A DNA stretch of 64,000 nt from Amoebophrya sp. A120 (Eukaryota; Sar; Dinophyceae; Syndiniales; Amoebophryaceae), in assembly GCA_905178155.1 (NCBI GenBank), contig CAJINV010000014.1, positions 654,116-718,115 on the forward strand, read 5' to 3'. The notes under the pieces are model-generated. The model ran no database searches. It saw only the letters and a program-made list of their open reading frames with translations, and was not told the DNA's origin. The position numbers were made by a program, and so were the translations under genes. The first letter of the stretch is position 1, and the number at the start of each line of letters is the position of its first letter. Shown here piece after piece: positions 36,001-46,928 of this stretch.

Positions 36001-37350
36001 CCAAGGGCACTGCAGGTATACGAGATCCTCCAAGCGCCGTGATGCAGAAAATGAAAAAGTAACACGCGATCTGAATTTTTCTGTGAGTACAACATTCAGG
36101 TTGTAACCAAGATTTTTGCAATTTTTCAATTTTCATACTTACCACTGCGATACAATACAACCATTGCGCAGCATATCGAGCAGCATCATATTCTCCTGGT
36201 GCGCGTCCGCGTTCTCCTCTTGGATAGGGGTCATCATGATGTGGTCGGTATGCAGCCGCGGAGTGGAGCCACTGGAGTGGATTTGCAAGGAAGCTGTGTG
36301 CTGCAACATCGCCGGGCTTGTTGCATTGGTTGATGTTGTAAAGTTCGCATTGTGATGCAACACCGGGCTCACTTCTTGGCTAAACAGCGGCAGCTGCTGT
36401 CCTAATTCGTTTGTTGTGATTTTTGGCACGACCATAGCAGACGAAGTACTAGACGCGGAGGTTGGTATTTGAGGATTCCGGCCCGCAGCGTGGTCTGCGG
36501 CTGTGTCAGTTATTTCGATTTCCACGCTCATATCGTCTCCCGGAGATACTGCAGCTGTATTGCCTCCCGCGGTAGTCACGACGGCTACTCTCTGTGCAGC
36601 GGGTACTTCTATATTCCCAACAGGCCCAGGTGGTCCTCCGAAGCTGCCAGAATTCATCTGGTGGACTACATTAGTCTTGCTATTGCTAGCTTGGCTGAGC
36701 GCAGTACAAATGCTGGCTCCATCTTCATTTCCGTCGCTCATTCTTCCTGCTCCACTCGTGGTTCCGGTCTGTTGTCCTTGCTGCTGCTGCGTCGGGAGTC
36801 CGCCTCCTCCAGCAACATTGTAACTCGTCCCTGAAGCTGCAAAAAGCGCACCCCCTCCACCGCCAAAAATGCCTGGGTGCGGCGCCGGGAGGTGCTCCCC
36901 CCAGTGAATACTGATCACCCCGTCGATCGCGCGGCCCAGGTCGCCCCGGGAGGTGTGGTCTTCAACGACGGTACTGGTGTTCATCTGTCGTGGTCTGGTC
37001 TCTTGTTCGTGCCCAGCAGGTAAAACGGAGGCTTGATCATGCACAACTTGATCACTGCTCCGGCCTACAGCTACAGGAGCACCCATACTGATACTGTTGT
37101 TCATGTGCGAGGCGAGTCTTTGGTCCGCAACGTGGGTCAACATCGCAGCATTGCCGTTATTCATACGGCTCCCGAAGTGCGACGCCAGATTTGCCGCGGC
37201 CGACGGCGCGTTAGCCCCTGCTGATTTGGGAACTTTCTTGTCCTCTACTATTCCGCTGATCGACATTCCAGCCGACTGCTGCTCCGCCCCAAGTAGAATA
37301 GCCTGGTGCTCCCGGCCAAGTGTTTGAATGGGCACTGGGCCTACACTCAT
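30031..37350 (-). CDS. HAD-superfamily phosphatase with long low-complexity flanks
   Basis: The ATG at 37350 opens a roughly 400-residue Ser/Thr/Ala/Asn-rich exon ending near 36140. Further exons are about 35640-35590, 35334-34657, 34451-34396, 34114-34056, 33904 to about 33200, about 33000-32855, 32692-31630, 31479-31247, 31046-30918, 30757-30667 and 30381-30031. The catalytic part is HAD-like: motif I FDWDDTL (about 31800), motif II VVIITNAETGW (about 31410) and motif IV ALGDGRADREAL (about 30980). A basic VKFIVKPSLDTLKKQL helix pair follows. One intron (31047-31246) is GT-AG on the minus strand and joins KE and VIEAFYSRY in phase. The motifs predict Mg-dependent phosphotransfer through the first Asp; the substrate is unknown. 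The C-terminus is His/Gln-rich and ends with a tandem duplicated GPDGVLPD unit. Exon borders between 35.6 and 36.2 kb and near 33.1 kb are uncertain. Confidence 0.75.
30051..30117 (-). repeat. 33-bp tandem duplication in coding sequence
   Basis: Two adjacent units encode GPDGVLPDEMK and GPDGVLPDDMK at the C-terminus of the HAD protein, with a few silent differences. Confidence 0.85.
30382..30666 (-). mobile_element. Introner, family C
   Basis: 285 bp; left end CAT, right end ATA; flanks aagtg/aagtg. Removal reads VLEHLVFVDDH in the HAD gene. Confidence 0.92.
30758..30917 (-). mobile_element. Introner, family A (diverged)
   Basis: 160 bp, TAT...ATA, flanks tcgac/tcggc (one mismatch). Removal joins SEGCR and the next basic exon RQKNVKFIV in frame. 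Confidence 0.85.
31480..31629 (-). mobile_element. Introner, family A
   Basis: 150 bp, TAT...ATA, flanks caggt/caggt. Removal reads MQENLYELAKIG, between HAD motifs I and II. Confidence 0.94.
32693..32854 (-). mobile_element. Introner, family A
   Basis: 162 bp with ends TGATAT...GTA, slightly altered; flanks tgctg/tgctg. Removal reads WMSSNSSGVGG. Confidence 0.87.
33905..34055 (-). mobile_element. Introner, family A (reversed)
   Basis: 151 bp, TAT...ATA, flanks tggtg/tggtg. Orientation is opposite to most copies. Removal reads VLETTSMGDG. Confidence 0.93.
34115..34395 (-). mobile_element. Introner, family C
   Basis: 281 bp, TAT...ATA, flanks cgtaa/cgtag (one mismatch). Removal reads NDANYDKQRFK. 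Confidence 0.89.
34452..34656 (-). mobile_element. Introner, family A (reversed, long)
   Basis: 205 bp, TAT...ATA, flanks aaagc/aaaac (one mismatch). The TIR is recognisable but eroded. It separates the Ser-rich exon from LSVDGNPWADEA. Confidence 0.8.
35335..35589 (-). mobile_element. Introner, family B
   Basis: 255 bp, TAT...ATA, flanks agagc/agagc. Removal reads QQQGRSHLQLNL. Confidence 0.92.
35654..36055. repeat. GC-rich block in an intron bounded by a 17-bp direct repeat
   Basis: GTGATGCAGAAAATGAA occurs at 35654-35670 and 36039-36055. The roughly 370 bp between them are GC-rich, unlike the surrounding AT-rich intron, and have no open frame. This may be an inserted element, but no TIR or tRNA-like promoter is convincing. 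Confidence 0.5.
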
Positions 37351-39599
37351 CGACGGCGACGGAAACCAAGGCGTTTCTTTGTTTAAAAATTATGTGCAAC
37401 TTACAACAGGAGCAGGAACACGCGGCACTAGCTTGAGGCACACAAATCGAAGTCGTGAGTCGTGCTCGGGGTGTCGTGTCGTGGCTCGTCTCTGATACTG
37501 TATGTGACGAAGAAACTAGTTGCACTGCCCAGCTTCGCAGCTCGAGTGGTGCCGCCTTCGCGTCATGCACGCTACCTCGTCCCACCTCTATCAAGGTGAC
37601 GATTTTGCTTTTGGTTTTGGTCGTCCTCGCGGCATAGTGCTCGCCGATCAGCGATCAACTACCGGCATGTGAGCGGGCTTGACCTTCTATCTTGTTGCCA
37701 CTGCTACGTAGACCCGAAACAAGCAACCCACCCGCTATGCTATCGCGTCATTTCTCGTCGCTCGGCAGCGGACAGCGCATCTTTGTCCTACAAGAAAATG
37801 AAAAACACAAAACTGACCGAGTCCTCTTGAAATAAGGAGCCTACCACGGAAAGGGGTGATCCCTTAAGTAGATGTTTAAATATTGCTTTGTTGGTTGCAG
37901 CTACAAACTGGAAAAACAGACATAACAATCACACGAGCGGTTAGTGGGTACTATCGATATGATGAATTCTATCTAAAGATACACATACATGTGGGGGTGC
38001 TGGGAAATCTATGTTTAGGAGCAAGTTCGGGGAGAAAATACGCGATTTGCTGATAAAAATCCGATTTGCTGATGAAAATCATAGCTCACTCCAGCGACAC
38101 TACTTGTGACAGAATGGCACAACGTGGGAGTTTTGACTGATGCGAATAATGCTAATGAGACACATATGACAAAAGCATTGGAGGGTGGTCCTGAAAAGGG
38201 ATAGTGAATGACTCACCGCGACATCCTGATCTGTGCTTGGTCTTGGCTGCTTTTGTTATCCATCTTCAACTTCTACTTGCTTCTAAGGAGCCCGCCGTCT
38301 CTACTAGCTTTTTTGCGCTTGTGTTGCACTAAGATCGATGGATCTGTTCTCGCCAAGTAGCCCAAGAACTGGTGTCCCGAGTACAGCTAGACAGCCACAT
38401 CTTCATCTGGTCCGATCTCTCCTTCAGTTTGTGCGCTGAAACAAATAAGTAAATGCTGCCGAGCGTAGTTTACTCTTGCTGACAGTGGAAGAACCGATGA
38501 TCTTTTGGCTCACTTTTGTAAAGACCATCCGAGTGTCAGTTTGCAGTGAGGCGGTACAACCTAGAGATTGGGCTATCGGTGGAACTGGATGAACCTCATT
38601 GCTCGCATAGGGACAACAACGAGTACGAGAATAGCTTTTCTATTTTTGTTAAGCCTAGGAATGGCAGACATAGCTGTGACCCGCACATACGACAGCACTT
38701 GTCCATCAGAAAGGTTATTCAGGACAATACTATCTTGATCTTTTCAATCGGTGTATGCCTATCTCCTGGTCGCCCAACAATACCGTGACGACAGGACGAT
38801 CTCACTCATGATGTTCTATCTTCTAGGTACATGGAAATGCTTGTTCTGAAGATCCACTACTCTTCATGAAAATTCTATGTCGTTCACGAAGATGCTTAAA
38901 AAACAAAAAGCCACCAGAAGATCCATGTGATCGCGTCGTGCGACAGTAAGCCATGCAATATTTCACTGTCCGACGTTTAATGGGCTAGCCAACAATTTTG
39001 CGATCGTACAAACGACCACTACGATCAGATCCTGAGTCTGTCTGGTACCAACCTTCAGTCGGGCGGTATACGCTCGTAAATCCAATTTCGAACTCTTGAT
39101 GGTGCAAAATAAATTCGGAAATGAAACAAAACGGGGCGATCTTTGCGTAGCGCGCAGCTCATGCTCTTCGTTCAGACAACAAGCCCTTCACACCAGCACC
39201 ATTCTTGGTTCCTTAGCGTGCATGATGTGCTTGAAATACGAATTTACTAAAAGGGATCTGTGCTTGAAATACGAATTTACTAAAGAGTTGCTTGAAAAGT
39301 AATTACCATATAGAACTGTCTTTGCTTGATAAATCGATCTAAAAACGTTTTGCTTGAAATACGAATTTACTAAAGTGTGCTACACGAGAAACCAAGACGA
39401 GAAAAGGACGCAGCTGTGAAAACTCAGACGCAGTGTGGAAGAGGTACATTGGTGACATAACCTAACGATTTCTGGTATTTAGATAACTGCTGTAATTGTC
39501 CGAAAGGTGAACGCTGCTGCTACAACTGCTACAGTCGCTCTCAATTTTTTTCCATCTTAATTTTGTGTTCGAGCCTTACTATTGTACATTACAAACAAA
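37351..39599. other. Intergenic region, no gene supported
   Basis: 5' flank of the HAD gene and 3' flank of the coiled-coil gene. The only notable items are an 80-codon plus-strand frame at 38546-38788 with no recognisable motif, and the 24-bp repeat array at 39228-39374. No introner-type element occurs here. Confidence 0.4.
39228..39374. repeat. Three copies of a 24-bp direct repeat
   Basis: The word starting TGCTTGAAATACG and ending TTTACTAAA occurs at 39228-39251, 39261-39284 and 39351-39374, with unequal spacing (33 and 90 bp). It lies near the 3' end of the coiled-coil gene. Confidence 0.9.
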
Positions 39600-42500
39600 C
39601 TACTTGGCCCCGCTTAAGATCGCCTTGGCCTTCTGCGCGGCCTCGACCTCGGAGGCCATGGCTTCCTGTCGTTATTATAATGAAAAATGCCCCCACCCCC
39701 GAACTTGGGAGCAATTGTATTGCAAGCCTTCCCAAATGAAACACTCGCCCTCTTGCATCTATCAGCATCACAGGTGTTCAATCGTGAAAAGCAGTAATTT
39801 GTATTGCAAAAGACCCCAGCAAGAGCGGCGCCTGTCATGCAAGCGATGCTCTATACGACTAGACCCTGCATCAGAAAGATTCATAGTCCTTTCATGCATG
39901 ACAAAAAGTTTTCATTTGGGAACCTCGCATCACAAATTTTTGTAACTTTGGGGGTGGGGGCATTTTTCGCTGTAGTAGTCGTGCGGTGAAAAACTTGAGC
40001 AGGAAGTCGCAGTCATTGTGCAAAGCGGTGTTGTATCCTGTGCAAAAGTATCGTATTCGTATAAATGCAAGACTTGCATTACAAATCTTGTTCTTAAGGT
40101 AAATCCGCATTGCAAGTTTTATTTCTCATGCTGGGGGAATTTGTAATGCATTTATACGAATACGATACTTTTGCAAGGCATATGTTGACCTTGCTCAATC
40201 CCTCGATCTCTGCCTTGGTGTTCTCCACGGCTTTCTCAGTGTCCGCTTTCTCCTGCACCTGTTTTCATTTTATGCTCTTGATATCATGGCCATACAAGAA
40301 GCAGCCATAACAGAGATGCTCGGGACGAGCGAGCGACCAAAATAACATCATATAGAAGTTGTCAGTGCCGCGCACAAGGATTCAAAAATGTACGAAAAGA
40401 GTCAAAACGTTGGAAATCCAAGTTGAAGTTGTACCTTGTCAGCCCGCTCTTCTTCCAGACTGGCGACCGTTCCATAGCTAGCTTCTAACGCGGCCACGGA
40501 ATCAGCGATGTACTTCTCGTAGTCCTTTTGGGCGGAAGACTCCGGTTATGCCAGTGGACAACTACCATTCTTCCCCTTGCTTCTCTCATTTGAAGAGCAG
40601 GTGGCGTCGCAACAGAAACAGCCTAAAATACAATTACCTACTCCCCCCGTAGCAGGTGGAGCCCGGTCCGTCTAAATACCTTCTAGGCATGATCGCGCAT
40701 GATCCTGCATCACACAAATTATGAAGGCAGGCACAGTAAGTACTACTACAATTGTCCACTGTCATACCGTCACGAGCGCTTCCTTTTCTAGGTCCTTCGA
40801 GTCCGTCATGATTTTGTCCATCATGGCCAACACGCCCGTGGAAGCGTCCTGCTTCTTGTAGCCGGACAGTGACCCCGGCATCGGCGTTTGCTTGTGGTGA
40901 GACAGGGACTTTGCACTCGCTTTCAACTGCAACAAAGAGGCCTTTTCGTAGTGGTCTTTCAAAACCTTCAGCGCTTTCGACAGCACCTTCTGCATCTCCC
41001 GCTGCTCTATGACATTCGCAAACGCTACACTCTCAACTGTTACACGGATTTGTATAATCAGTGCAAGAATAGCACAGGCGAGAGGGAGAACTTCCTTGCG
41101 CGTCTTGCATTACCGATTTGGTGCGGATTCTAGTTCTATTTACGCTCGCGTCGAAAATTTGTCATGCGAAGTAGCTTGATCGTGGCGGTATTGATAGTGA
41201 TTGTGATCCTGCATGGCAAATCATAGTAGTAGTTGAGAACAATGTAACGTTTGCGAATCCCATACGCTCGGTGACGGTCTTTTGGAATTCCGCGTTTTCC
41301 GCCTCCCGGTCCTGCTCTGCCTTGGTCATGTCTTTCTTGGTTTCTGCGATCGACTCTTTTTCGGCAACCACGTCGGTGTATACATTGCAAATGTGTCAGC
41401 GTATCATGGAAGGACGCAAGGTTTGCTATGCACATTTTGCATGAGTCCTGATGTCTGTGACGCATGCCCCAGCATCACAGATCTTGTGAGGGATATCTGA
41501 TGCCTTTACCGCATGAGAAATGCCCTCTCGCGATGGCAAAAGCTGGACCATCTCTTTTGCTGTTCATGCAATGCAGATTTTTGGAATCCAAACGCAGCAT
41601 CACAAGTTGCATTCTTCCAGGCCTAGACATATTTGCACTTGATACGGCGTCGATCTTCGCGATGTCCTCCACCAGCGCGGCAATCTTCTCTTCCGCCAGC
41701 TGCAGCGCACGCTTCGCTTCCGTGCTCTCCTTCTCGTTTTTCTTGATGTTGTATACATTGCAAAAGTGTCTGGGTCGTCTGGAAGATTGCTGACGTTTGT
41801 GATGCTGTGTCTGCTTCTTGACGCAGAAGGTGTGCCATGCAAGGCCTAGCATCACAGGTTTTGAGGCGGTTTCCTAATGCTTAATCCGCATGACAAAGAA
41901 CGCCTTCCTTCGGCGACAGGGAAAGGAGGCACCTTTGCTGTCTAAGCATGACAGATTTTTGCGTGATCCAAGTATGCATCACAAGTTCGCATCCTTCCTT
42001 CCAGACCCAGACACAACTTTTGCATTTGATATGTTGGCCCCGCACTCGTCCTTCGTCTTCACATCCAGGGCCATCTGCTCCTATGAGACAGCACAACCGA
42101 CTCGTCCTTTCTCTTGCAGTTCTTCTTTTTTTGTCATGCAAAACACCAACTCCACGCTTTTGGTTTTTCCTTTGCCAGCCCTATGCATGACAGATTCAAC
42201 ATCCGGATGAACACCGAAACTGCACTAGAGACGGTCTTCAATAATTTGTCATGCAAAAGCTGCGACTTCAACTCTGCTTGTGTTGCTGTGGACCATGCCA
42301 TGATCAAAGGGGGACGAGGGGGAGATGTATGCGCTCTGATAGCTCCTTGATGTCCGCCACGAGTTCGTCGATCATTTTCTTTACTTTCTCGAACGCGTCT
42401 AGTGTGCATCCTGTGCAAAAAAACCGCACTTGTATGAGTTGCACTCATCTTCCTGCATCAGATTATATCTCACTCCCTTTCTACATGTACATTCATCAGC

Positions 42501-45500
42501 GCTGCAAGCTGCGTGCTTCGATGAACAAGTTGAAAATAAAGTTCGTGATGCGATAATGCAAACTACGTGCGATGCTTTTGCAAAAATGCATAGTCTGACA
42601 CTCTCGGCAATCAAAGCCAGTTTCTGCTTTTGCGTCTGCATCTGGTTCTGAAGCTTCGCGTTTTGCAAGTCCAGGTTCACTTCATTCCATGACGGCAGAG
42701 AGTCCAGCGTGTGTTGGAGCACCTTCGGTTTTTTTAAGACAACAGGGGAAGTGACAATAGAAATGCGATCGACAAACAGAAAAGCTTCAACTGAACGGAA
42801 AATAGATTTGACAAAACGGAGCTCAACAAAAATCGGCTGGATAAAGAATAGCGCACTGAATTTTCATTTAAGTACCTTTTGCGCCAACTTTTTGCTCCTG
42901 CTCAGGCTTGACTGCGCCTGCGTTTGCACAAAGAGGCCGAACTCGCTGGGCTGCAGCGCGCCGCGCGTCTCGTCCGAGGTCATGATTTCGATGGCCTTGG
43001 CGACAGCGGCGATTTCGGCGTCACGCGCCTCGGTGCGGAGCTTCCAGTCAATGTCAATGTTGGTGCACTGGTCTTTATGCATGGCAAAAGTAGCTGATGG
43101 TGACATATCAGTGCAAAGCACATGACAGACTTTTGGAGAAATGCTATGTAGTAGTAGAGTTCGGCTAGAAAGGAGATGGATCTGCCAACATGCGCGATTG
43201 CGATTAGCATTAGTAGGAGTGCACTATAACTTTTGCAATACATAGTCTTTGACTTCGAGCAGCACCGTTGTGTCGGCGTCCACCTGCGTTATCCTGTGTA
43301 AAGACAAACCCACGCCACAGAGCTCCTTAATACTATCGCGCTGACTTATATAGTCAGCATGTGCAGCAAGTGTCCTTCTCGTAGTACTATTACGCGACCT
43401 GTATGTTCCCGACAAGAAACATTCAGAAGCATGGTTTATTTTCGTGAGACTTGATTCACGCCGAATCTGCAATGTCGAGACACACCTATGACATGCGTGC
43501 ATGAAAAAATGAGTCCCGTCGTGGCTATGGGGTCCTTCTCGTGGGGAATGTGTTTTTACACAGGATATGCGCGCGAATCTTCTTCAGCTCTTCCTTGCCC
43601 TCGGTCCCCAGGAATTTCGCCTTCCCTGCCAGTGCCGCGTTATGAAAGGCGAGTGTGTCTTAGATCATGTGGAAAGCTGTTTTGCAAATCTGTGACTTTT
43701 AATACATGCTCACTGCGATACGTCGTGGTCGAACAGGACACGTTCCTGAGTTGTTGCGTGTTGAGTATTCCGCACGGCAAGATGCGTCTTCGAATTCGAG
43801 CGTAGAGGATCTTTTGCCGCACAAGCATCTCCACAGAGCTCAAAGTCATGTCAGGCAGGCTCAGGCATGACAAGTCTTGCAATTTTCCAAACCGAGTTTA
43901 GTACTACTACACATTTGCATGTGATACGTGTTTTCCTCGAACGACTTTCGTGCGGCTTCCAACTGCTCCGTAGTCGACTTCTTGAGCTCCTTGTACGCTT
44001 TTTCCTCCGTGGCAATTTTGGTATGAAGGTGAGCAACTCATTCTATTCGATGAACTTGAACGCCTGCTGTTGCAACACTTGAATCTGATGCAGGGTGCTC
44101 ATCATCAGCATTTATCCTGCACTTGAGGGGGACGTGCGCAAATAAAATTCTACTACTTGTTCTGTCATACCCGAGAGACGACAAGACCTGCATCTTCTAA
44201 AAACAAACTATGGCGCTGTACCGGTTGGTCATCTTCTTCAACCGGAGAAGGTGGAGAGCCTGCGAGAGATTTAATGAGTTGTTCCCTATCATACTTTTCT
44301 TCCAGTTCCTTCAAATCGGCGGAAAACTCGTCCTTCATGCTGTTCAGGATGCCAAAAATTTGCCCGGACCCAGACTGATACTTCCCGAGGTGTTCGGCTT
44401 TCGCGTGCCTATGCTGTGCAAATGTACTAACGCAGCCGTATCTACAGAAATTCGTACTAAAATTCTTTTTTTGCTGCATAAATATTGACCCAAGTTCCAC
44501 TTTTTTTTCGGTAAATCAAAATTTTCCCTTCATCAACCTGCAATACTGACCCGATATTACGTTTGCACTTCATAGCTTTTCGTCTGCAGCAACACCGTCT
44601 GCAGAATTTGCGCGGCAGACTGCTCGTCAAGGGAAGGACGAAAGTCGGCTGTTTATTTAAAAGTTTAATTGCAGCTGAGAAGACATAAACTACAGACCCT
44701 TCGTTCAAAATCAAGCAAAAATATTCGATTCTCCATCTCAATTATCTGCCTACTACCGACATTCACATTCTTTAGACGGAGCGAGAAAATAAGTACATTT
44801 CAAAGACATTCTGTTGCACGACATCAACCTGTTTCCAAGACTGTGCAAGCTTCCGATTAACTAAGTAATACCTTCCAATGCTCTAGCGAGCTTCATGCTG
44901 GCGCCCGTGCCGGTGTTGGCCTGCAAAAAGGACTTCTGAAGGGGCTTCTGGTTATTGAAAGCGAAACACTGAAATTTTCGAATTCGTCGAAATGTCAGGG
45001 ATTTCCATTTTAAAATCTACCTTCCGCTTGCCAAACACAATCTGCTCGGCTCCAAAAGTCTTAGATTGTCCCGCGACCAGTGTTGGCAGCTCTATTCAAC
45101 TTTACTTCCTGCCCAATACTTGGGGTCTCTCAATTGGTTTGGTAGTATGCAAAGCGCTAGCCGTTATTGTGATTCTAAAATTTCAGTTTCTTCATCGTCT
45201 TATCCGCATGCGAGTATATCTTTCCTTTGTCCTATCGACGCACAAAATCCTGAGCGCCGACTGAAGCTGCTCGTGTGGTCTTTTTGTCGTTGTGGGCTAT
45301 CGGACCACTCTTTTTGTCATTCTGAATACCAATACGGCTTCTTGATAAAGTTATGCGTTCGCAGTTTTTGTTTCATCTGCAAAAAAATCAAAACGATCTA
45401 TACTACTCGTTTTCACACATCATGACAAATGCCGAAAAAACATGTTCGGAAGAACCATGACAACAGGTCGTGCCGCTCGAGATTTATATATTCCTCTAGG

Positions 45501-46418
45501 ATACTTCTCTGCTCATGTACATGACTGTCTGCAGTGCGTTTACCACCTCTGGCCGAGTCTCCAGGAGTCCTTGGTGCTTTCCGAGAATCTGGAGCGCGTT
45601 TTCCAAGGCGGATATGGTGCTGACGGTTTCTGCTTCCTCGTCCTATCCACAGTAAATTTCCTGCACACGTGCAAATGCGGTCTCTGCATGACAAAACTTG
45701 GCTTCGATCCTAGTTTAGCCTGACAAGTCTCACACTCCAAAGTGGGGACATTTGTGATGCAGTTTGTACATGTACGGGAAATTTACTGTGGATACGTCCC
45801 GCATGTCCTTCATCGCGGCTTCGTATTGCTCTTCCGCGTCCTGCAGCGCCCCTATGACAGAGAAAAACTCCCCATCTCCCTCATTTGTAATTAACAGCGC
45901 CAACTTTTGGTTGATGTCATGAACAGCACCAACTTTGATTGTTTGGATGACAATTTTCATCAGATGAATACCTGAACGTGCCGCGCAAGGAAGCTTGCAA
46001 TTCTTCCGCTTCTTGTGGTGCTGTTCCGATCACAGAAGTGAGAAAAGGGGTTCTTCTTGTGCACTCTCATAGCCCCCTCCAGCTTGGCGACCTTTTTCTC
46101 CGCGTTCTTGGCGTTGGTTTTGTACTCACCCAGCTTGCCCGCGTGCTCGAAGATCTCCGCCTCGAGCGATTTTGCCGCGGCTTTCCCGTCCGCAATCTTT
46201 TTCGTGAAGTCCTTGGTGTTGGTCTTGCACCAGCACTGCAGGTTGGAGTACAGCTCCTTGTCCTTCGACTTTTCTTCCTCCAAATTCGTTGCCATCTGTT
46301 GGAGCAGGCCGACCACTTTTTGGATCGGGGTGAGCGAGGAAGCGGTTGCAGACGAGGAAGGGACGGTGACGAGCAAGGTCGCCGAAGTGAGGGCGACAGC
46401 CCCCCGTCTGCCACGCAT
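39600..46418 (-). CDS. Long secreted coiled-coil protein of a dinoflagellate-type family
   Basis: Apparently complete: ATG at 46418, TAG at 39600-39602. About 20 exons, 13 of the gaps being introners. The N-terminus has a signal peptide (MRGRRGAVALTSATLLVTV). Then comes LTPIQKVVGLLQQM, a Cys pair (LQCWCKTNTKDF) and long Lys/Glu/Ala heptads. Marker stretches are SGSGQIFGILNSMKDEFSAD (about 44360), TNIDIDWKLRTEARDAEIAA, IMTSDETRGALQ, LDVKTKDECGAN, EQREMQKVLSKALKVLKDHY and the C-terminal LHNDCDFLLKFF plus EAAQKAKAILSGAK. From memory of the family, this order is typical of abundant dinoflagellate coiled-coil proteins of unknown function. Conventional GT-AG introns also occur, for example 42723-42875. 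Borders near 44.0-45.5 kb are less certain. Confidence 0.85.
39673..39977 (-). mobile_element. Introner, family F
   Basis: 305 bp; left end TAT, right end GTA; flanks gtcgt/gtcgt. Removal reads FFTARQEAMASE. Confidence 0.93.
40034..40182 (-). mobile_element. Introner, family A
   Basis: 149 bp, TAT...ATA, flanks tgttg/tgttg. Removal reads LSKVNTALHNDC. Confidence 0.94.
41008..41264 (-). mobile_element. Introner, family E
   Basis: 257 bp, TAT...ATA, flanks tgctc/cgctc (one mismatch). Removal reads TVTEQREMQKV. Confidence 0.9.
41379..41644 (-). mobile_element. Introner, family B
   Basis: 266 bp, TAT...ATA, flanks cggtg/cggcg (one mismatch). Removal reads AKIDADVVAEKE. Confidence 0.9.
41752..42031 (-). 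mobile_element. Introner, family B
   Basis: 280 bp, TAT...ATA, flanks tgttg/tgttg. Removal reads ECGANIKKNEK. Confidence 0.94.
42082..42341 (-). mobile_element. Introner, family G
   Basis: 260 bp, TAT...ATA, flanks gctcc/gctcc. Removal reads ADIKEQMALDV. Confidence 0.93.
42402..42592 (-). mobile_element. Introner, family A (eroded end)
   Basis: 191 bp, flanks gtcta/gtctg (one mismatch). One end keeps ATGCATA; the other has extra bases before ATCCTGTGC. Here the frame is kept if both flank copies stay (SVRLDAFEK), unlike most copies. Confidence 0.72.
43076..43244 (-). mobile_element. Introner, family A
   Basis: 169 bp, TAT...ATA, flanks gtctt/gtctt. Removal reads LLEVKDQCTNID. Confidence 0.92.
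43290..43567 (-). mobile_element. Introner, family C
   Basis: 278 bp, TAT...ATA, flanks tgcgt/tgcgc (one mismatch). Removal reads KKIRAQVDADTT. Confidence 0.9.
43641..43925 (-). mobile_element. Eroded introner, family B-like
   Basis: 285 bp, TAT...ATA, flanks cgcgt/cgtgt (one mismatch). The right half keeps the family B end weakly. Removal reads SFEENTALAGKA. Confidence 0.8.
44410..44574 (-). mobile_element. Eroded introner, family A
   Basis: About 165 bp with TATGCTGTGCAAATGTAC at one end and GTTTGCACTTCATA at the other. The 5-bp repeat is gone (gtgcc versus gcttt). It separates VLLQTKS and HAKAEHLGKY. Confidence 0.62.
45644..45794 (-). mobile_element. Introner, family I (single copy here)
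   Basis: 151 bp, flanks cgtcc/cgtcc. The 18-bp TIR TATCCACAGTAAATTTCC is perfect at both ends and unrelated to the other families. Removal reads DMRDEEAETV. Confidence 0.95.
45853..46071 (-). mobile_element. Introner, family G
   Basis: 219 bp, TAT...ATA, flanks gcccc/gcccc. Removal reads AKLEGALQDAEE. Confidence 0.94.
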
Positions 46419-46446
46419 CTTTTGTCAGTTATATAATACGGTAGGC

Positions 46447-46830
46447 CTAGTACGTACTTCTCCCGCCTTTGGAGGACCACGTGGTGATTCAATTTCAGTA
46501 ATTGATAAATGTAATGAGTGGATTCGCGAGGAAAGAAACTTGTAACTGCGCATATGTCGCAGGTCGAGCAACACAGAACAAAATGATGACACGACAACCG
46601 TCATGGATCTTCCCTTTAGCGGGTGCGCTATCATGATCCGGATGATCCCTGTCGTGAGTGCCGAAAGAAACGAAGGAAGAAAGAACACGAGACAACTCGG
46701 GCACCAAAGATGACTCGAAAAAAAGTGCATAGGATAATCCGGATCGGCGCGGGTTTAAGAACACGGCGGGCAGGTGCGAGCACCATATCGCTGATGCTGA
46801 CTGCGACGACATTATACAGGGTAATACTGT
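46447..46830. repeat. Roughly 390-bp duplicated block, copy 1, upstream of the coiled-coil gene
   Basis: Aligns by eye along its length with 48065-48470. Shared words include CTTCTCCCGCCTTTGG, ATGTCGCAGGTCGAGCAAC, AGACAACTCGGG and GAACACGGCGGG. It starts about 30 bp 5' of the ATG at 46418, so it may hold promoter and 5' leader. Confidence 0.8.
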
Positions 46831-46928
46831 AATTACTCTTTTGGCTTTGGGATGAGTAGAGCAACATGAAAAACAAACTCAGTTGCCACCACAAGTCGTC
46901 CTCCACCAGCAAAATATCACTCTTCTTG

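Noticed and set aside
35654-36055. tRNA-derived short retroelement
   Set aside because: A loose match to a B-box was noticed, but no convincing A-box, tail or cloverleaf, so I call it only a repeat-bounded block.
38546-38788. 80-codon plus-strand frame in an intergenic region
   Set aside because: No motif, no neighbouring exon and no introner; this length can occur by chance.
42402-42592. Standard removal with one flank copy
   Set aside because: That join breaks the frame here. Keeping both flank copies reads through, so this copy is reported as an exception.
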